Shown here: one piece after another, positions 51,957 to 60,807 of the stretch
Numbering within the stretch: position 1 is the first letter of the stretch
Layout: every line of letters begins with the position of its first letter
Source of the DNA: Niveispirillum sp943370215
GTDB lineage: Bacteria; Pseudomonadota; Alphaproteobacteria; Azospirillales; Azospirillaceae
NCBI GenBank assembly: GCA_943370215.1
Contig: CALRQC020000031.1
Span: 5,528-69,527, forward strand
Reading direction: 5' to 3'
Length of the DNA stretch: 64,000 bases
Position numbers and translations under genes: made by a program
Notes under the pieces: generated by a model
Database searches by the model: none
What the model was told of the DNA's origin: nothing
Seen by the model: the letters and a program-made list of their open reading frames with translations, nothing else

Positions 51957-54953
51957 TCAGAATTCCAGCCGCAGCACCATCTGGGCGCTGCGACCGCTGG
52001 CAATGGTTTCCGGCACGGCATCGCTCTGCCGGCCGATGGTGGCGCGATAGGCGAGATCGTTCAGCAGATTGCGGATAGAGAATTCCAGGGTGGCACCCGG
52101 CGACACCTGCCAGTCGCCCTGCAGGTCCAGCCGCTGCGACGGCTGGACCCAGACATCCAGGGCGCTGCCATTCATCCGGCTGCCGCTGCCGGAAAGCCCG
52201 TGCAACCCGTATTTCTGGATATAGGCATCCGACCAACTGTAACTGATGGACAGGGACCAATCGTCCGCTGCATAGCGCAGGCGGCTATTGACCTGCCAGT
52301 TGGGCGCATATTGCAGCCGTTCCACCGGGGCCAGTTCCGGCATGTTCAGGCGTACCCGGCTGTGCTGGCTGTTCAGGCTGGTTTCCAGCACCAGGGCGTT
52401 GAACGGATCGGGCAGGAAATCCAGTTCCTGTGCCGCCGCCAGCTCCGCCCCCCACAGCCGCGCCGTGCCGCCATTGAAGGGCTTGACGATGGGAAGGCTT
52501 GCTCCCCCCCCGTCGGCGAGGCCATTGTAATTGGCACCGGCATCATAAAGATAATGCCGCAAGCGCTTGTGATAGAGCGACAGGCCGGCATGGCCACCCG
52601 GCCAGCGCCATTCCCCGCCCAGATCGATATTCAGCGCCGATACCGCTTTCAGATCGGGATTACCCTGGATAAGGGTAATCGTGCCATTGGCGTCGCGGCT
52701 GGCCGTGGCACTGCCGGAAAGCTGATAAAGCGCGGGGCGCACCTGCCCGGTCCAGATGGCCAGCCGGTAACGCTGATCATCATCCGGTGTGTAGTTCACC
52801 AGCAGGCGCGGCAGCCAGGCGGTATAGCGGCTTTCGCCCCGGTTCCAGCCATAGGCAATGCCGCCCGCCGGCACCCCCTGGTTCCCCGACAGCCAGTAGC
52901 GTGTATTGATTTCCGCCCGTTCCACCCGCAGGCCGGGCAATAGCTGCCAGGGACCGCGCTGCAGATCAGCCTGCAGATAGGCGGCACTGACGGTTTCCTG
53001 ACCGCTCATGCTGTTGCCGTTATAATCGTCCGGGGTCCAGACGAAGTCACCGGCATTGGCGCGAAAGCGTTCCAGCAGCAGCCCCTGATCGATCAGCGGC
53101 ACCTGATAATCATAAAGCCCCTTGGCCACCGTCACCCAGGTGCCATCGGACAGGCCCAGCGCTGTCAGATCGCCCATGCGGGTGCCGGGCGGCAGAGCGG
53201 CACTGCCGCCGCTATTCTGCGGGCGCTGGTTGCGGCGGGTGACGCGGTTGTCACTGCGCACCAGCTTCAGGCCGGCTTGCAGCTTCATGCCGTCTGGCCC
53301 CGTCTCCAGATCCAGCCCGCCGCCATCTTTGCGCTGCCGGCTGGTCAGGCTGGTATATTCGCCCAGGTTGGAGGCAGGCACCGCGTCGGCACCGGCCAGC
53401 AGTGCCAGCATCTTCGGCCCCAGCAGCGGCACCGGATAGCCGCCCCGGTCAGCCATCACCAGCCCTTCATCCACCGTGGTGCCATTGCTGTTCCAGAACG
53501 ACACCTCGATATGGCGCGGCTTGTCGTTGCGGCCCCAGCTATGGAACAGATAGGGGCGCAGGGTCAGTGCGCCGGCCCTGATCTCCCCACCACCATGCAG
53601 GGTCAGCAGTTCGGCTTCGTCCGGGTTGGTCTGGAACCAGTAATGCAACTGGTTCTTGATGCTCTGTGTCTGGTACAGGCCGTTGCCCAGCGGGATGCGG
53701 CGGGTGAAGCTGGCATCCCGCCCGCCCTGGAACCCCACCTGATAGACATCCTGTTCGGTATCGGCGCGGTTCCAGCCGGCGCGCAGGAAGGCGCTGTAAG
53801 GCGCATCGGGCCGCCAGTCCAGTGCTGCCGCGGCGCCGCCCCGCTTGGTGCGCCCGCGCACAAATTGTGCATTCAGGGAGGTGGGCAGCAGGTTCCGGCC
53901 GGCATCCATGCCGGCCGGATTATGGCCGGCCGCATCGGTGATGGCATAATCGAACTGGCCGGTCTGATAGGTCTGCTGCCGGCTGGCAAACGGGCGGCTG
54001 TCGGCATGGGCGCGCAGCACCAGCCCGAGCGCATTATCCCGCCCGAACAGGCGGGACCATTCCACCTCGCCCCCGCCACCAGCGCCGGAGAGTTGATAAT
54101 CCCCTGTCCGTGTTGTCCAGTTGCCGCGCAGGCTGATACGGGTGCGCTCTGCCCCCAGATCAAAGGCGCTGGCGCTGCGGAAATCGATGATGCCGCCAAT
54201 GGCATCCCCATCCTTGTCCGCCGTCAGGGCGGTTTCCAGATGCAGCGCGTCCGGCCCGAAGGGGGGCAGCAGGCTCAGTTGCACATCCCGGCTATAGGGC
54301 AGGCTCTGGGCGATATTGATCCCATCCATCAGCAACTGGCTGTAGGCACCGCCCAACCCCCTGATGGCGACCGACTGGCCCTCTGCACGCGCCGCCCGGT
54401 CGATGCCGCCCAGATCACCTTGCAGTGAGGTCATCATCACATTGACGCCGGGCAGGCGGCCCAGCAGCTCCGCCATGTTGCGGTCGGCCGCCCGGTTGAA
54501 ATCCGCCACCGGCAGGATATGCACGGGCAGGGGGGAGCGCAGTTCGGCGGCAAACCGGTCCTGCAGGCGCTGTCCCATCACCAGGATTTCCTCTGCCGAT
54601 TCCGGCGGTCGGGGCGGGGGTGGGGTGGGGCGGCTGGCTGGGGCTGGCAGGATGACAATGGTGCCATCCGGCTGTTCACGATAGATCAGGCCGGTGCCGG
54701 CCAGCAGCAGATCCAGGGCCGCCCGAAAGCTGGTGCCGTCCGGGATGGAAGGGGCCGCGCGCGGGGGCAGGGCGGCACCCTGGAACAGCAGATTGCGCCC
54801 TGATTGCCGGGCCAGGGAGAGCAACGCATCCGACAGGTTGCGCTGCTGCGGCCCCGGTGCGGCATGGGCTGCACCCGCCGCCAGCAAGGCGGCCCCCAGC
54901 GCGATGGCCGCCACCGTGCGGCCAGGGCGGGGATCAGCGCCGGCGCGGCTCAA
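51957..54953 (-). CDS. TonB-dependent receptor with N-terminal signalling (STN) domain
   Basis: A FecA-type outer-membrane receptor of 998 residues. After a signal peptide (TVAAIALGAALLAAGAAHA) comes an STN domain (NLSDALLSLARQSGRNLLFQGA to DGTIVILPA). It is followed by a proline-rich linker, EEILVMGQRLQDRF and a plug with NMAELLGRLPGVNVMMTSLQGD and LTADKDGDAIGGIIDFRSASAF. The barrel ends AQMVLRLEF. The start is TTG 54953, with GGGGGAG at good spacing, and it overlaps the FecR gene by 20 bases. The STN domain talks to FecR, so uptake should drive its own transcription. The downstream phosphatase suggests phytate-like cargo. Confidence 0.93.
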   Translation of the reverse strand: MSRAGADPRPGRTVAAIALGAALLAAGAAHAAPGPQQRNLSDALLSLARQSGRNLLFQGAALPPRAAPSIPDGTSFRAALDLLLAGTGLIYREQPDGTIVILPAPASRPTPPPPRPPESAEEILVMGQRLQDRFAAELRSPLPVHILPVADFNRAADRNMAELLGRLPGVNVMMTSLQGDLGGIDRAARAEGQSVAIRGLGGAYSQLLMDGINIAQSLPYSRDVQLSLLPPFGPDALHLETALTADKDGDAIGGIIDFRSASAFDLGAERTRISLRGNWTTRTGDYQLSGAGGGGEVEWSRLFGRDNALGLVLRAHADSRPFASRQQTYQTGQFDYAITDAAGHNPAGMDAGRNLLPTSLNAQFVRGRTKRGGAAAALDWRPDAPYSAFLRAGWNRADTEQDVYQVGFQGGRDASFTRRIPLGNGLYQTQSIKNQLHYWFQTNPDEAELLTLHGGGEIRAGALTLRPYLFHSWGRNDKPRHIEVSFWNSNGTTVDEGLVMADRGGYPVPLLGPKMLALLAGADAVPASNLGEYTSLTSRQRKDGGGLDLETGPDGMKLQAGLKLVRSDNRVTRRNQRPQNSGGSAALPPGTRMGDLTALGLSDGTWVTVAKGLYDYQVPLIDQGLLLERFRANAGDFVWTPDDYNGNSMSGQETVSAAYLQADLQRGPWQLLPGLRVERAEINTRYWLSGNQGVPAGGIAYGWNRGESRYTAWLPRLLVNYTPDDDQRYRLAIWTGQVRPALYQLSGSATASRDANGTITLIQGNPDLKAVSALNIDLGGEWRWPGGHAGLSLYHKRLRHYLYDAGANYNGLADGGGASLPIVKPFNGGTARLWGAELAAAQELDFLPDPFNALVLETSLNSQHSRVRLNMPELAPVERLQYAPNWQVNSRLRYAADDWSLSISYSWSDAYIQKYGLHGLSGSGSRMNGSALDVWVQPSQRLDLQGDWQVSPGATLEFSIRNLLNDLAYRATIGRQSDAVPETIASGRSAQMVLRLEF

Positions 54954-55923
54954 GCTGATACTCCCCCGGCGCTGTCTGGCGCCAGGATAGCGGATGCAGC
55001 AGGGTCAGGGCGTTCAGGAAGCCGCTGATATCGGCGGTATGGAAAACCCCGCTGACTTTCAGCCCTGACAGGGCGGGGTCTGCCAGCCGCATCCGCACGC
55101 CGGTACGGGCTTCCACCTCCGCCAGTGCCTCAGTTAGGGGCGTATCCTCAAACACGGCCTGCCGGTCCCGCCAGGCCAGCACTCGGCCCAGATTGGCCGC
55201 TGACAGCCGAAGCTTGGCACCGGGGGCCTGGCTTTCCACCTGCTGGCCCGGTTTCAGCACCGTCAGCACGCGACCGTTCTGGGCGTCGCGCACATCGGCG
55301 GCCCCTTCCAGCAGCACGACGCGCACCTTGTCCGCCCGGTGGCGGACGGTGAAGCGGGTGCCCAGATCATGCACCACCAGATCGCGGGCGGCCACGCTGA
55401 AGGGGCGTAGCTTTTCGTGCACCACATCGAATTCGGCTTCCCCCTGATGCAGGGTCACCTGACGGGACAGGGGATCGATGCGCACATGCAGCCTGGTGCC
55501 GGCATCCAGCCGCACCGCGGTGCCGTCTGCCAGCATGATACTGTGCCCTTCGCCGGGGCCGCTGGCATAATCGGCCTCTGTCACCGCTCCCTGCCAGCCG
55601 ATCACCGCCAGCAGACAGGCCGCCGCCATGCCGAACCCGGCCAGCAGCGGCCCCCGCCAGGAACGGCCGGTGCTGCTGTTGCGGGCGATGCGGAAATTAC
55701 GGGCGCGCAGCATGTCCGGGCGCATCCGGCCCTGGTCATTGATGGCGCCGGAGGCGATCCAGGCGCGGGACACGATATCCATCGCCGCCACATGGTCGGG
55801 GCTGGCCTGCAGCCATGCCTTCAGGGCGGCCTGTTGATCGGGGCCCAGCTTGCCGGATGCCGATAGCCGCATCCATTCCGCCGCCTGATCCAAAATTCGT
55901 TGTTCCGGGTCGCCCGCCATCAC
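54934..55923 (-). CDS. fecR: FecR-type anti-sigma/transducer protein
   Basis: An inner-membrane regulator of 329 residues. The cytoplasmic N-terminal part (DQAAEWMRLSASGKLG, LKAWLQASPDHVAAMD) is the DUF4880-type sigma-binding region. One membrane segment (LAGFGMAAACLLAVIGWQG) follows at about residues 94-112. The periplasmic FecR domain carries GEGHSIMLADGTAVRLDAGTRL and VTLHQGEAEFDV, and the C-terminal part binds the receptor's STN domain. Its ATG overlaps the sigma factor stop. It joins the receptor signal to the ECF sigma factor. Confidence 0.94.
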   Translation of the reverse strand: MMAGDPEQRILDQAAEWMRLSASGKLGPDQQAALKAWLQASPDHVAAMDIVSRAWIASGAINDQGRMRPDMLRARNFRIARNSSTGRSWRGPLLAGFGMAAACLLAVIGWQGAVTEADYASGPGEGHSIMLADGTAVRLDAGTRLHVRIDPLSRQVTLHQGEAEFDVVHEKLRPFSVAARDLVVHDLGTRFTVRHRADKVRVVLLEGAADVRDAQNGRVLTVLKPGQQVESQAPGAKLRLSAANLGRVLAWRDRQAVFEDTPLTEALAEVEARTGVRMRLADPALSGLKVSGVFHTADISGFLNALTLLHPLSWRQTAPGEYQLEPRRR

Positions 55924-56525
55924 TGTTCCGTCTCCGCCAGATGACGCCCCAGATGCACCAGTGTGCGGTCAACCAGCCTTGTCACTGTCCGCGTATCCAT
56001 GCCCAGCCGTTCCGCCACATCGCGGTGGCGCATTCCATCGACACGCACCAGCAGGAACACATTGCGGGCAATGGGATCAACCTGCTTCAACGCCTCTTCC
56101 AGTCGCTCCAGATTCTGACGGCCGATCAGCGCCTGTTCGGGGCTGATCGCTTGATCGTCGATCAACTCGCCGGCTTCTTCCAATTCCTGATGCTGGTCGC
56201 GCAGGCGGGCGCGGTCGCGCCGGAACCGGTCCACCACCAGGCTGGAAGCGACGCGCAGCAAGAAGCCGCGCCAATTGCCGACGCGTTCAGCCGGGGCCGC
56301 ACTCAGCACCCGGACGAAAACATCCTGTACATAATCTTCGACATCACTGCCGCCACCGATCTGGCGGGTGAAATAGGCCCGCAGCATCGATTGATGCTCG
56401 GCATCCGCCAGGGTTCGGGATTTTTCCGCCATTCTTCCGCATCCAGCCTGGGCCTTGCGGCCATGCATATTGGCGTGTGTGGTCCTAGCGGATGTGGGTT
56501 GCAGTTTGATGACGGTGGCGGACAT
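55920..56525 (-). CDS. fecI: FecI-type ECF sigma factor
   Basis: An extracytoplasmic-function sigma-70 factor of about 201 residues. Region 2 is LRAYFTRQIGGGSDVEDYVQDVFVRVL with WRGFLLRVASSLVVDRFRRDRAR. Region 4 is LKQVDPIARNVFLLVRVDGMRHRDVAERLGMDTRTVTRLVDRTL. ATG 56525 has GGGGAG eight bases upstream; ATG 56432 (MAEKSRTLADAEH) is an alternative that removes a poorly conserved tail. It forms a FecI-FecR-receptor cascade with the next two genes. Confidence 0.92.
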   Translation of the reverse strand: MSATVIKLQPTSARTTHANMHGRKAQAGCGRMAEKSRTLADAEHQSMLRAYFTRQIGGGSDVEDYVQDVFVRVLSAAPAERVGNWRGFLLRVASSLVVDRFRRDRARLRDQHQELEEAGELIDDQAISPEQALIGRQNLERLEEALKQVDPIARNVFLLVRVDGMRHRDVAERLGMDTRTVTRLVDRTLVHLGRHLAETEQ

Positions 56526-56586
56526 GGCAGCTCCCCATCGGCGCAGGGCGGCTGTGCAATGCACACCACCCTGCGCCGGCACGTGA

Positions 56587-56617
56587 GACCCGGTGATCGT
56601 TTCCGACCACCGGGGTC
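56587..56617 (-). terminator. Weak hairpin after the upstream TBDR
   Basis: A 9-bp stem with one bulged G (56587-56595 with 56608-56617) lies four bases after the TBDR stop. No T-run follows, so it may only weaken read-through into the sigma factor gene. Confidence 0.35.
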
Positions 56618-56621
56618 GGCA

Positions 56622-59363
56622 TCAGTACGTGTACTTGATGGTCAGCAGGCTGGTGGTGCCGCTATCCACCACGTCGGAGATCGCCAGGCTGTTCTTGCCC
56701 ACATGCGACCAATAGGTGTAGTCGCCGAGCAGGTTGGAGACGGACAGATCGACGCTGAAACCGCCTTCGAACTGGTAACCGGTATGCAGGTCCAGGCGGG
56801 TGGTCGGGCGGACCCAGAGATTATCCCAGGTGCCCGGCTGGTTCAGGAAGTTGTAAACGGAGACGTAGCTGCCGGTGTAATTATAGATGACGTCGAAGGT
56901 GAAGCCTTCATATTCATAGAACAACTGGGCATTGGCCAGCCATTCCGGGGCGTTCTGGATGCGCTGGCTGCGGCCCACAACATCGTTGCCCAGGTCCACC
57001 GAGGTCCATTGACGGGTGAGGTTGCCGCCGATGCCGAAGCCGTCAAACGGGGCCGGCAGATCCTTGAACTTCTGCCGCAGCGTCAGTTCCAGGCCATAGA
57101 CATCGCCCTTGCCGCCATTCTGCGGCGTCAAGGTACGGGTACGGCCGCTGCCGCCCAGGGCCGCATTCACACCGTCAGAGCCGTTCTCGTAGAGATAATC
57201 CGACAGGTGCTTGTAATAGCCGCCGAAGGAGGCGTAGCCGCCCCAATCGCTGCGCCATTCACCCGACAGATCGGCGTTCAGCGAACGGATCGGCTTCAGG
57301 TCAGGATTGCCCATGGTGATGGTGGTGACGCCGTCATCCGACAGGTCATAGCGCGCACCACCGGCCAACTGCACAAAGGCCGGACGGGTGTAGGAGGTCC
57401 AGACCGCCGCGCGGTAAACGCTGCTGTCATCCGGGCGCCAGTTGGCGTGAATGCTGGGCAGCCACTCATTATAGGTGGTGTCGGTCTTGGCCCAGTTGCC
57501 GCCGACGCTGCTGCTGGCCGGCAGTTGCCAGAAGGTGTTCTTGATCTCGGTATGTTCAAAGCGCAGGCCCGGGATCAGTTCCAGATCGCCCAACTGCCAC
57601 TGACCCATGACATAGGCGGAGCTGACCGCTTCGCGGCCCTTCTGGGTGTTGCAGTTCATGTTGTCGACATAGGGCCGACCACCGCCGCAACTATCGAAGC
57701 TGGCCGCATTCTGATACTTGCGGAACAGTTCCAGCATCCGGTCATGGTCGATTTTCGGCACCGACCAGCCATATTTGCCGGGGAAAATCTCGTCATAGCT
57801 GTCCTTGGCAATGCCCAGGCTGGACCAGGTGGGACGGCCGCCGACCAGATTGGAAAAATGGTCGTTGGTCCAGTCTCGGTTGGTCACCTTGCGCTGGCTG
57901 TCGATATATTTGGCGCCGAACTTGACGAATTGCAGGCTGCCTTCATCGAAATCATGCTGCACGTCGATCTTGCCGCCGCGCTTGTCCTGGCCGCTGGCCT
58001 GGGAGGTCAACTGACCAGCGCGGCGGGCATAGAGTGCGGTGCCGGCATTATCCAGCGCATTGAACATTTCCGGCGTCAGCAGCGGAATGGGGAAGTTATT
58101 CTCATAGCCCATGGAGACGCCGCCACCATAGTTCCAGCGGTCGTTGGAGCTATACTGGTCGTTACGGGCCGAGGCTTCCAGATGGTCCGGGCGGTTATTG
58201 TTGCCCATGCTGTAGAAAAGCTGCGGGGAGATCGTCCAGGCACCGATCTTCTTTTCCGCCCCCAACTGGAAAGTGGAAAGGTCTGCGCGCTCCGGGTTGG
58301 TTTCATACCAGATGGAGGTGCGGAACTTCTGGATGTCCAGGCCGTAGAGCCCGCTGGGCTGCTTGATGCGCCCCTTGTTGGTGCTGACAATCTGGCTGAA
58401 GGTGCTGTTCTGCACTGTCTTGGCAAAAGCGTAAGAGGCGCGGAAATAGGCCTGCAGCGTCTCATCCGGGTGCCAGTCCAGCGACAGGTTGCCGCCGTAA
58501 CGCGCCGTGCTGCCATTCGACACGCCGAGATTCACGCCCGTCTGCACCACGTTGGACAGCGGATCCAGGCCCGGCGCGCTGTTGGAACCACCGGCATCGC
58601 CGGTCAGCGCATAGGCCCAGCCGCCATCGCTGCGGGCCGCCATGGCGCCCGCCATCTGGCTGTTGGCATAGTTGCGCTTGTCGTAATAGGCGCTGACATA
58701 GACGCCGAACTGATCATCCTGGCCGAATTTGAAGGCCAGGTCGCCGGCGGTGCCGCCACCCAGGCCGCTATCGCCATAATCACGCGCCCGGCTTTCCATG
58801 CGACCGGAAACGGTCATGCTGGCATGGACATCCTGCTTGAAATCATAGGCCGTGGGGGTACGGAAATCGATGGTGCCACCGATGGCATCGCCATCCATGT
58901 CGGGCGTGGAGGTCTTGTTCAGCGCGATGGTGTGCAGGCCCGACGGCGGCAGCAGGCTCAGCTTCACGCCGCGGCTGTAGGGCATCCCCTGGGCCACGGT
59001 GATGCCGTTGATCATGTTGACATTATATTCGCTGTTCATGCCGCGCACGGCGGCGAACATGCCTTCACCACGGGCCGCACCATCAATGCCGCCGAAGAAG
59101 GACTGGCCGGTATTCACCACCGTCACGCCCGGCAGCAGGCCCAGTGCTTCGGCCACATTGTGCACAGCGGTATGTTCCAGATCCTCGTTGGAGAGGATGG
59201 CGACGCTGTTCTTGGACTGCATCTGCGCGTCGCTCGCCTGATAGCGGGTGGCGACGACCAGGATCTCTTCCAGGACAAGGGGTTCATCCGCATGGGCGGC
59301 GGCGAAAGGGGCAAGCGCGACGGCGGTGGCCAGCAGCACCGATTTCAGGGCGGGGCGATGCAT
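56622..59363 (-). CDS. TonB-dependent receptor
   Basis: An outer-membrane transporter of 913 residues from ATG 59363, with GAGG upstream. Signal peptide: SVLLATAVALAPFAAAHA. Next comes EEILVVATRYQASDAQMQSKNSVAILSNEDLEHTAVHNVAEALGLLPGV, then VNMINGITVAQGMPYSRGVKLSLLPPSGLHTIALNKTSTPDMDGDAIGGTIDFRTPTAYDF, very like the receptors at 44536 and 54953. It has no STN domain. It is 96 bases upstream of the sigma factor gene and may be cotranscribed with it or be a target of it. A very long antisense frame lies across it but is not a gene. Confidence 0.92.
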   Translation of the reverse strand: MHRPALKSVLLATAVALAPFAAAHADEPLVLEEILVVATRYQASDAQMQSKNSVAILSNEDLEHTAVHNVAEALGLLPGVTVVNTGQSFFGGIDGAARGEGMFAAVRGMNSEYNVNMINGITVAQGMPYSRGVKLSLLPPSGLHTIALNKTSTPDMDGDAIGGTIDFRTPTAYDFKQDVHASMTVSGRMESRARDYGDSGLGGGTAGDLAFKFGQDDQFGVYVSAYYDKRNYANSQMAGAMAARSDGGWAYALTGDAGGSNSAPGLDPLSNVVQTGVNLGVSNGSTARYGGNLSLDWHPDETLQAYFRASYAFAKTVQNSTFSQIVSTNKGRIKQPSGLYGLDIQKFRTSIWYETNPERADLSTFQLGAEKKIGAWTISPQLFYSMGNNNRPDHLEASARNDQYSSNDRWNYGGGVSMGYENNFPIPLLTPEMFNALDNAGTALYARRAGQLTSQASGQDKRGGKIDVQHDFDEGSLQFVKFGAKYIDSQRKVTNRDWTNDHFSNLVGGRPTWSSLGIAKDSYDEIFPGKYGWSVPKIDHDRMLELFRKYQNAASFDSCGGGRPYVDNMNCNTQKGREAVSSAYVMGQWQLGDLELIPGLRFEHTEIKNTFWQLPASSSVGGNWAKTDTTYNEWLPSIHANWRPDDSSVYRAAVWTSYTRPAFVQLAGGARYDLSDDGVTTITMGNPDLKPIRSLNADLSGEWRSDWGGYASFGGYYKHLSDYLYENGSDGVNAALGGSGRTRTLTPQNGGKGDVYGLELTLRQKFKDLPAPFDGFGIGGNLTRQWTSVDLGNDVVGRSQRIQNAPEWLANAQLFYEYEGFTFDVIYNYTGSYVSVYNFLNQPGTWDNLWVRPTTRLDLHTGYQFEGGFSVDLSVSNLLGDYTYWSHVGKNSLAISDVVDSGTTSLLTIKYTY

Positions 59364-59590
59364 GATGATCCTCAAAGGCTCCGTACTTGGGTTTGGAGGG
59401 ATGTCACCACCCCTCATCAGCCAAGACGCATCCCGCACCGCAATAACCGCGTGTCACATAACTTTCTTAAATCAAATCAAGGTGTAATGAAAATGACATC
59501 TTCTGGTGTGCTGGTTTCTGCGTAGCAATCGGCTATCCCAGAGTGTCTGTCCGGAAAGTTATCGTGCCTTTCAAAACCTTACCCTTTCCC

Positions 59591-59667
59591 CACCGTCATT
59601 CCCGCGAAGGCGGGAATCCAAAACCCGCGCTGTTGTATGGATTCCCGCCTTCGTGGGAATGACGGTG
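59591..59667. repeat. REP-like palindromic element
   Basis: Two 30-base arms (59591-59620 and 59638-59667) are inverted copies with one G-U mismatch, separated by 17 bases. The arms carry the GTCATTCCCGCGAAGGCGGG word that occurs as dispersed palindromes in many proteobacterial genomes. It lies in the gap 59364-59798, which holds no gene. Confidence 0.85.
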
Positions 59668-59716
59668 GAAAGATTGGAAAAGCAGAGAAAGTTCTCAGAC
59701 GGGCTCTGAAACAAGT

Positions 59717-59765
59717 CCGCCCCCGCACCGACAGTCATCAATCATGACCATTGGTGCGGGGGCGG
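59717..59765 (-). terminator. Compound hairpin after the VanB-like gene
   Basis: A 13-bp outer G/C stem (59717-59729 with 59753-59765) encloses a 5-bp inner stem (GTCAT/ATGAC). It lies 33 bases past the reductase stop. Only short T tracts follow on the minus strand. Confidence 0.5.
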
Positions 59766-59798
59766 TGTTCAGCGCTGACTAAAGGGACGTATTATCCA

Positions 59799-60773
59799 TC
59801 AAACCGGACGATAGCCGGTATCGATCACAGCATGGCCGCCGGCAATGCGGGACACGCAGGCGCACATGCGCTTGCCTTCGTGCTTTTCCTCATCCCCCAG
59901 GAAGACATCCCGGTGGTCGATGGGCTGGTCATGGTCCAGCACCTCAACGGCGCAAAGGCCGCATTCCCCCCGCTTGCAATCATGGATCATGGCCACGCCC
60001 GCTTCCATCAGCGCGTCCAGCAGCGACTGGTCGGGCGGAACGGTGACGGTCAGGTCATACCCCTTCACCGCCACCTGGAAGGGGGTTTCGGTGAAGCGGC
60101 CAGTATCGCCGAACACTTCAAAGCGCAGGCGGCTGATCGGGCGGCCGGCGGCGGTCCATGCCTTTTTTGCTGCCTCCAGCATGGGCAGGGGCCCGCAAAT
60201 ATAAAGCTCCCCATCCGGGGACAGCTTGGCAATCTCCCCCGCCATATCCACCATGGACCCCTGGTCCTGCGGATGGATCGAGAGATCATCGCCAAGCGCG
60301 GCGCGCAGCGGTTCCAGGAAGGGCATCGCCCCCAGGCTCTGCCCACCATAGGCCATGCGCAGCTTGGCCCCGCGTGCCTTCAGCGCCAGCGCCATGCCGT
60401 AAATCGGGGTGACGCCGATACCGCCCGCCATCAGCAGATAGTCGCTTGCCCGCCAGGACAGATCAAAGCGGTTTTCCGGCGTGGTGATGCGCACCGTATC
60501 ACCCGGCTTCAGCGTGAACATGAAGCGGGAGCCGCCCCGGCTGTGGGGATGCAGCTTCACCGCCACCGCAACATGGCCGGGGGCGGCGTCGGGCAGACAG
60601 CTATAGGTGCGCAGGGCGTGGCCATTTTCGATCGCCACCCGAATGGCAATGTGCGAGCCGGGATCGAACGCCGCCAGCACGATGGGGGCGGCAAATTCAA
60701 AACGGCGGATGCCTTCAGCGATATCGTCAACGCGCGTTACCCGCGCATCCAGCCAGGTGACATCATTCTTCAT
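59799..60773 (-). CDS. VanB-type oxygenase reductase (FMN, NAD, plant-type 2Fe-2S)
   Basis: The electron-transfer subunit for a Rieske oxygenase, 324 residues. An N-terminal ferredoxin-reductase-like domain binds FMN (HALRTYSCLPDAAPGHVAVAVKL). An NAD domain follows (YLLMAGGIGVTPIYGMALAL, LYICGPLPMLEA). A C-terminal plant-type ferredoxin domain has the cluster motif C-x4-C-x2-C (CKRGECGLC) and a later Cys (RMCACVS). This order fits phthalate/vanillate reductases. AGGGAGG precedes the ATG. The oxygenase gene is two genes upstream, with a regulator in between. Confidence 0.92.
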   Translation of the reverse strand: MKNDVTWLDARVTRVDDIAEGIRRFEFAAPIVLAAFDPGSHIAIRVAIENGHALRTYSCLPDAAPGHVAVAVKLHPHSRGGSRFMFTLKPGDTVRITTPENRFDLSWRASDYLLMAGGIGVTPIYGMALALKARGAKLRMAYGGQSLGAMPFLEPLRAALGDDLSIHPQDQGSMVDMAGEIAKLSPDGELYICGPLPMLEAAKKAWTAAGRPISRLRFEVFGDTGRFTETPFQVAVKGYDLTVTVPPDQSLLDALMEAGVAMIHDCKRGECGLCAVEVLDHDQPIDHRDVFLGDEEKHEGKRMCACVSRIAGGHAVIDTGYRPV

Positions 60774-60807
60774 TATATTCCCTCCCTGTATTATTGGTGG
60801 GGCGGCG

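Noticed and set aside
55815..59525. A 1236-codon open frame on the plus strand
   Set aside because: It runs antisense to the sigma factor and TBDR genes, both of which have clear family motifs. Its translation has no recognisable domain and reflects codon bias in high-GC DNA.
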